64,000 nucleotides of DNA from Dendrocalamus latiflorus (taxonomy: Eukaryota; Streptophyta; Magnoliopsida; Poales; Poaceae), in NCBI GenBank assembly GCA_017311315.1, contig CM029626.1, positions 26,130,645-26,194,644 on the forward strand. The letters run 5' to 3'. The translations under genes and the position numbers were made by a program. Shown here in pieces: positions 59,701 to 64,000 of this stretch (position 1 is its first letter; every line of letters begins with the position of its first letter). Below the pieces are notes generated by a model that saw only the letters and a program-made list of their open reading frames with translations, did not search any database and was not told where the DNA came from.

Positions 59701-59803
59701 ACTTTACGGGGAGGGGAGCCTCGGCCAATTCCTGGAAGGGGTCCCTCGACACGACGAGGGCGGCGCTGAGGCCTCCGAAGGCGCCGGGGACTTGCAGGTG
59801 TGA
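56736..59803 (+). pseudogene. 'Putative gypsy type transposon' gene (Transposase_28-like), decayed
   Basis: Recognised by segments typical of the grass family Pfam calls putative gypsy type transposon: SEVVVFVAFFDAGLRI, PNAVARLAVYSWAVR, LFAYLHEARCQPKERKDG, FGSVSFILRS and WFYHR. The biochemical role of the family is unknown; it is usually found inside LTR retroelements. The start is MASGGKRRQ at 56736. Reading frame changes near 56935 and 57075 break exon 1. Plausible introns are 57609-57681 (GTATGC...TTCAG), 58639-58711 (GTAAGG...CTGCAG, in phase) and 58915-58975 (GTAAGT...TCGCAG). Exon 4 begins TLVLGQALQTAYTRAQRALE, a coiled coil, and is frameshifted near 59165. The reading ends at TGA 59801-59803 in another frame. 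Family assignment is from memory of motifs. Confidence 0.7.
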
Positions 59804-60234
59804 CGCCGTGGTGCCTAGGTGCAGGCGTGCGTTGTAATGCCCCCTCTTTTTGTGAATGAAGTGCGCGCTTGCTTTATAAATTCTGACTTTCACCTATGTC
59901 TCGGGCAGCTTCCTTGCTGGGGCCGACTTCTTGCGTCCGACCTTGCGACCCGGCGACGCCTTCGACGCTGGCGAAGGGCCGAAGAGTTGCTGAACTTTTG
60001 GGTGGGCCGACCTTCTTCCGGCGGAACCCCGGCCTTATCACGTGTTAAGGACGAGCCTGCCGAATAGCTACTTAGAGCGGCAGGGATGTTGGCGGGCCTC
60101 TGTACTTGAGAGATTTTCCCGATATATAGATCTCCTGATAATTAGGATATGCGCCGCGCGCTGTGCGTCGGGTGGTCATGCTGCATTGGGGCAAAGTCTC
60201 CACCTTCGAAGTATGCCGTTGACAGTAGTTGCGT
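59804..60234 (+). other. 3' flank of the gypsy-type gene
   Basis: GC-rich noncoding sequence. GTGAATGAAG near 59859 and CTTTATAAAT near 59871 could serve as plant polyadenylation signals. Nothing else recognisable is seen before the 53-bp repeats. Confidence 0.35.
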
Positions 60235-60587
60235 GTAGACTGGTGCGTGCGGAGGCGGACCTCGACGCTACGACTTGTTTAGAGTCCGTAGACTGGCGTG
60301 TTCGAAGGCGGACCTCCGCACTACGACTTGTTTAAAGTCCGTAGACTGGCGCGTGTGAAGGCGGACCTCCGTACGACAACCTGTTTAAAGTCCGTAGACT
60401 GGCGCGTGCGGAGGCAGACCTCCGCACTACGACCCGTTTAAAGTCCGTAGACTGGCGCGTGCGGAGGCGGACCTCCACACTACGACCCGTTTAAAATCTC
60501 GTGGGACTGGCGCGTGCGAAGGCGGACCTCCGCACTGCGACCTGTTTAAAGTCTCGTGGGACTGGCGCGTGCGAAGGGGGACCTCCG
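60235..60587 (+). repeat. 53-bp minisatellite, about 6.6 copies
   Basis: Unit starts fall at 60235, 60288, 60341, 60394 and 60447 (period 53), then 60501 and 60556 (54-55 bp after a small insertion, CTCGTGG). Cores are GTAGACTGGCGCGTGCGGAG, GCGGACCTCCGCACTACGAC and TGTTTAAAGTCC. The last copy is cut at CCTCCG by the second Angela-like LTR. Confidence 0.9.
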
Positions 60588-61679
60588 TGTTAGTGATATG
60601 CCCTAGAGGCAACATGGAGATGTTATATATATCACATACTATGTTTATGATGCATTAGTTTGTTCCTTGAAATAGACATTATCATTATTGATCAATGAGT
60701 ATGTGACTTATTCATGAGACTCTTAATGTCAAAATGTTGCTATTTCTAAATGATCCCTGATTATATATCATATGAGGAACAAATATGATTCAAAGATCAG
60801 CATATGTATTGATTGATGATCATGTCTCATGGATCATGGTATGGAGATACCAAATCAATAATATGGACATGTGTTAGTGAACATATGTTGGATAGACCCG
60901 CCATGAGACACTGCAGAGATTCCATGTGTCATTAGTTGGTCTCAAGTAGTGTTTATGTAGAATCCTTAGACTTGAGATCATCATGGTTCCCAACATGCGT
61001 AGTAGCCTATTTTGGGACTACTAACCACTACTCCGTAACTGGGTAGTCATAAAAGTAGTCTTCGGGTTTGCTATGAAACATGTAGTGGGATGTGAATGAT
61101 CAAGATAGAATTTGCCCCTCCTTATGGGAGAGATATCTCTGGGCCCCTCGATGTAATGGATTATGAAAGTGCATGGCCATGCCAATGTGATTGAGGAGTC
61201 AATCACAAGTTTATAATCCATCACGGAATCGAGAGAGTGATTGAGCTATTAAGAGGATGACACAGGTCTCACCTTGAGCTTAATCTATATCGTGAGGCAA
61301 AGGGATTCGTACATGAGAACATTACAGGTTCAGCCGATATGATCTTTACGTATACTTTGGGGTTAATATGTCTTGCTAGAGGCCGCTATTAACAGGGTGA
61401 CCGGAAAGGCGTTTCCGGGTCGCGACCAAGTATACGTGAACCTACAGGGTCGCACACTTAACGGGTTGGAACACTAATTCGAATGTGATTCGGATGTGGG
61501 CTCAATTCGGATAGAGATCCGGATAGACTCCTATTGGGCCTCGGTCCACGAGGCCCAAGTGAGGAGGTCTATATATATGGAGGCGGAGGGGGGGCTGAGG
61601 GATACACACTTCTGTTCCTCCCGAGCAAAACCCTAGCCGCCACCTCCCGAGCCAAACCCTAGCCGCTCGCGAGTGCTGG
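60588..61679 (+). mobile_element. Second Angela-like LTR, 3' truncated
   Basis: The first 1.09 kb of the same LTR as 45662-47051, with an intact TGTTAGTGATATGCC start placed inside the 53-bp minisatellite. A TATATATAT box is at 61570-61578. It has a private 25-bp duplication near 61622-61665 (CTCCCGAGC(C/A)AAACCCTAGC). It breaks after GAGTGCTGG; the last ~300 bp of the LTR and the primer binding site are absent. Confidence 0.85.
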
Positions 61680-61814
61680 ATCTGATGGCCTCGGCCTAGT
61701 GGAAAAACTAGCTTCCTAGAGAATGTCTCGGATCGGCATAAGGTGGTTGTGCCGAATAGTTTTTCCATTGCGATTTCATAGATTGGATCTGTAAATTTCG
61801 AAGGGTGTTCACGG
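61680..61814 (+). other. Unassigned 135-bp linker with a hairpin
   Basis: This sequence has no match elsewhere in the window. It contains a nested inverted repeat: outer arms GGAAAAACTA (61701-61710) and TAGTTTTTCC (61757-61766), inner arms CGGCA (61734-61738) and TGCCG (61750-61754). CTCGGC and TGCCGA motifs recall the subterminal repeats of grass CACTA transposons, but this is only a resemblance. Confidence 0.4.
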
Positions 61815-62436
61815 CATTCGGGATTCAACGGAAGAAAAAGAAAATTCCATGAATCTATTCAATACTTTTGAAAATGCCGAATCAACATCTAGGGCATTAC
61901 AATTAGTTTTTATTCATGCCTCGATTTCATATGTATCAAGTCTACAGTGCCCCTTGCAACGTATTGTGGTGGAAAGTCTAACACCAACTCAGACGAATTT
62001 AATATGCCTAGAGAAATGAGCTACAACGCATATGAAGTGAATTCAGTGGGTTGAGTGGCGCTCAGTTTCATTTCGTGCCGCAATTTCGTACACGTGGAGT
62101 CTGTAGCACCCGTTGTGGTGGAAAGTTTAACGCTGACTCAGATGTATTTGAAATGCTTGCCGAAATGGGCAAGGGTGCGTGTGAAGTCAATTTGCGATGT
62201 TTGGCACCCAGCTTCATTTCATGCCTCGATTTCATATGCACGGGGTTTGCTGTACCCGTTGCAACCCGTTGTGGTGGAGTGTTTAACACGGACTCAGACG
62301 GATTTGAAATGCCTGCCAAATGAGCTACAGTGCACATGATTCCATTCATGGTGTTTGGCACTCAGTCTTGTTTCATACCTCGATTTGATACGCATCAAGT
62401 CTATTATACCCGTTGCGTGGAAAGTATAACTCTGAC
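61815..62436 (+). repeat. Satellite fragment, third location
   Basis: It covers the end of the unique part and the first three and a half monomers of a composite unit, from CATTCGGGATTCAACGG to CTCTGAC. Variants match units 7 and 8. It ends at exactly the same satellite base as unit 7 and joins the same element leader. Confidence 0.85.
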
Positions 62437-63204
62437 CGCCGTGCGTACCCGCCTTGTATAGCGTCATGGGTTCACATCGTTAGGTAGAATACGATTCTAC
62501 GTCTAACTTGTTTTTGCAGAGAATGATGTGAATAGTATGGCCCTATATCTTATTGGAATGTATGAGATGTATGTGATGCATGTAACATTCGTTCATGGCC
62601 TGCGTGTCATGATTATTTCAGCTATTGTTAGCTGTCTATATTGTATTTAACGACCTGCGTGTCGACCATAATGCTTGAATCTATCTTTGTAATCTTCAAT
62701 TTCTAGCTATTATAGGTAGTAGCCTAGTTTTGAGGTTACAAGCTTTCAAGCATGGTGGCCAAAAGGAGTGATGTGGAGGATGGAGATCGTCTACACCTAC
62801 ATGGAGATGGAGATCACCATTTTTTGGGCCATACTACTTCACAGTTAAATGTGTTTATCTGTGATATTATCTATCTTATTCTTATGCAATGTTTTTGTGA
62901 TATGTTGCTTTGGTAGGATAGAATCCCTCATAAAATTAGGTGTTCATGCCCTTCCATATGTTGCACCAAAAGATAATGATCACCGCATGGTAGGTCTACC
63001 AAAGTAGAGTGCCGTCGGTTATCATCATTATTTGGGGTAGATGTCAGACATCTACATGCGGAAGCATTTGGTTTACTTAACAAGGTTATCAAAACAGTTT
63101 TGGACCTTGGGGCATAGGTTGGGGCCGGGGCATATTGATGTCACCCAACAAGCAACAGTCACATAGGGATGTGATTAGCAAGGTGTTGCTTACCCATGTC
63201 ACTA
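62437..63204 (+). mobile_element. Second copy of the Angela-like leader, truncated
   Basis: 768 bp matching 39023-39790 with roughly a dozen substitutions and no length change. It ends at CATGTCACTA, after which sequence is unrelated (CGTCGGTACGTCGGTACG). Gag is absent. Confidence 0.85.
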
Positions 63205-63384
63205 CGTCGGTACGTCGGTACGTCTTGGAGCTCTCGGAGTTGGTTTCCATAATACACCCTGCGTGCACCTCCTGTGATGTGCGAAGGCGAGCCTCGACGC
63301 GCTGAGGAGGTGCGCGATTGTTAGCCACGAAGATTCGCGCCACGCTTGCATTTTGCTAAACGCACGACAGCATTCACAGCTTAC
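63205..63384 (+). other. GC-rich spacer
   Basis: Begins with two and a half copies of the 8-mer CGTCGGTA. No gene or known motif is seen. In composition it belongs with the GC-rich element interrupted at 60587, or with a related one. Confidence 0.3.
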
Positions 63385-64000
63385 TTATACTCCGTAGAGT
63401 GCGCGGGATCGACGTCCACGTCTTATTTATACTCCGGGGAGTATGCGCACGGACGACGTCCGTGGCATGCGTGGGGTTCGTGTCTTGTTTATACTCCGTA
63501 GACTGCGTGGGGTCAACATCCACGTCGCATTTATACTCTGGAGAGTACGCGCAGGGACGAAGTCCCTGGCGTGCGTGGGGTTCGCGTCTTATTTATACTC
63601 CGTAGAGTGCGTGAGGTCAACATCCATGTCGCATTTATACTCCGGAGAGTACGCGCAGGGATGAAGTCCCTGGCGTGCGCGGGGTTCGCGTCTTGTTTAT
63701 ACTCAGTAGAGTGCGCAGGGAGAACATCCGCGTCTTATTTATACTCCGTAGAGTGCGTGGGGTCAACATCCATGTCGCTTTTATACTCCGGAGAGTACGC
63801 GCAGGGACGAAGTCCCTGGCGTGCGCGGGGTTCGTGTCTTGTTTATACTCAGTAGAGTGCGCAGGGAGAGCATCCGCGTCTTATTTATACTCCGTAGAGT
63901 GCGTGCAGAGGCGTCCCCCCACACGTCTTTGTTTATACTCATGCCCGTGTCTTTGACGGAGAGTGCACACGCGAACGTGCGTCTTTGTTTATACTCATGC
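63385..64000 (+). repeat. Alternating minisatellite, TTTATACTCCGNAGAGT type
   Basis: Two related sub-units of about 42 and 62 bp alternate, giving a period near 104 bp. Both contain TTTATACTCCGTAGAGT or a close variant. The long one adds CGCAGGGACGAAGTCCCTGG, which includes the inverted repeat GGGAC/GTCCC. The short one adds TGGGGTCAACATCCACGTCG. The array runs off the window. Overlapping plus-strand frames are by-products of the repeat. Confidence 0.85.

Noticed and set aside
63399..63956. Overlapping plus-strand frames rich in Arg/Val/Ser at the window end
   Set aside because: They are translations of the 42/62-bp minisatellite.

Overview
This is repeat-only DNA from a plant nuclear genome, almost certainly a grass. 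I see no host gene. The evidence is Ty1/copia elements of the Sirevirus and Angela/BARE types, a Ty3/gypsy-style LTR with the TGTAACATCCC end, a grass-type 'putative gypsy type transposon' gene, and large tandem repeats. Family names rest on motif recognition, because no database search was possible.

Layout. (1) 1-21800: head-to-tail Sirevirus copies sharing LTRs. The order is 3' end of one copy, LTR A, internal A, LTR B, internal B, LTR C. Internal B has a complete 1064-codon pol but a broken gag; internal A is frameshifted in both gag and pol. (2) 21801-25561: part of a long, probably gypsy-type LTR on the minus strand, into which the Sirevirus array apparently inserted. It contains a 74-nt tRNA-like sequence. 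(3) 25562-39022 and 47052-54229: a satellite array of about 1.9-kb composite units. Each unit has about 650 bp of unique sequence followed by eight full and one partial monomers of roughly 130-160 bp. A 943-bp solo LTR with a perfect 5-bp target duplication sits in unit 3. (4) 39023-47051: an Angela-like copia element that lacks its 5' LTR. Its integrase region carries a 1503-bp foreign fragment flanked by 210-bp direct repeats. (5) 54230-60587: a small LTR, then a GC-rich element with a 13 x 65-bp minisatellite, a decayed intron-containing gypsy-type gene, and a 53-bp minisatellite. (6) 60588-63204: a scrambled second Angela-like fragment (LTR, hairpin, satellite, leader). (7) 63205-64000: more GC-rich sequence ending in a third minisatellite.

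Interactions. The parts are nested: Sireviruses lie in a gypsy-type LTR, which lies in the satellite; a solo LTR and an Angela element also lie in or against the satellite; a second Angela fragment lies in the GC-rich element. The foreign fragment in the Angela element is a paralogue of the gypsy-type gene at 56736-59805 and keeps introns at matching places, so it moved as DNA. The junction between satellite and Angela leader occurs twice, 23.4 kb apart, at the same base. This suggests either that the satellite was captured in the element's leader, or that a rearranged block was copied.
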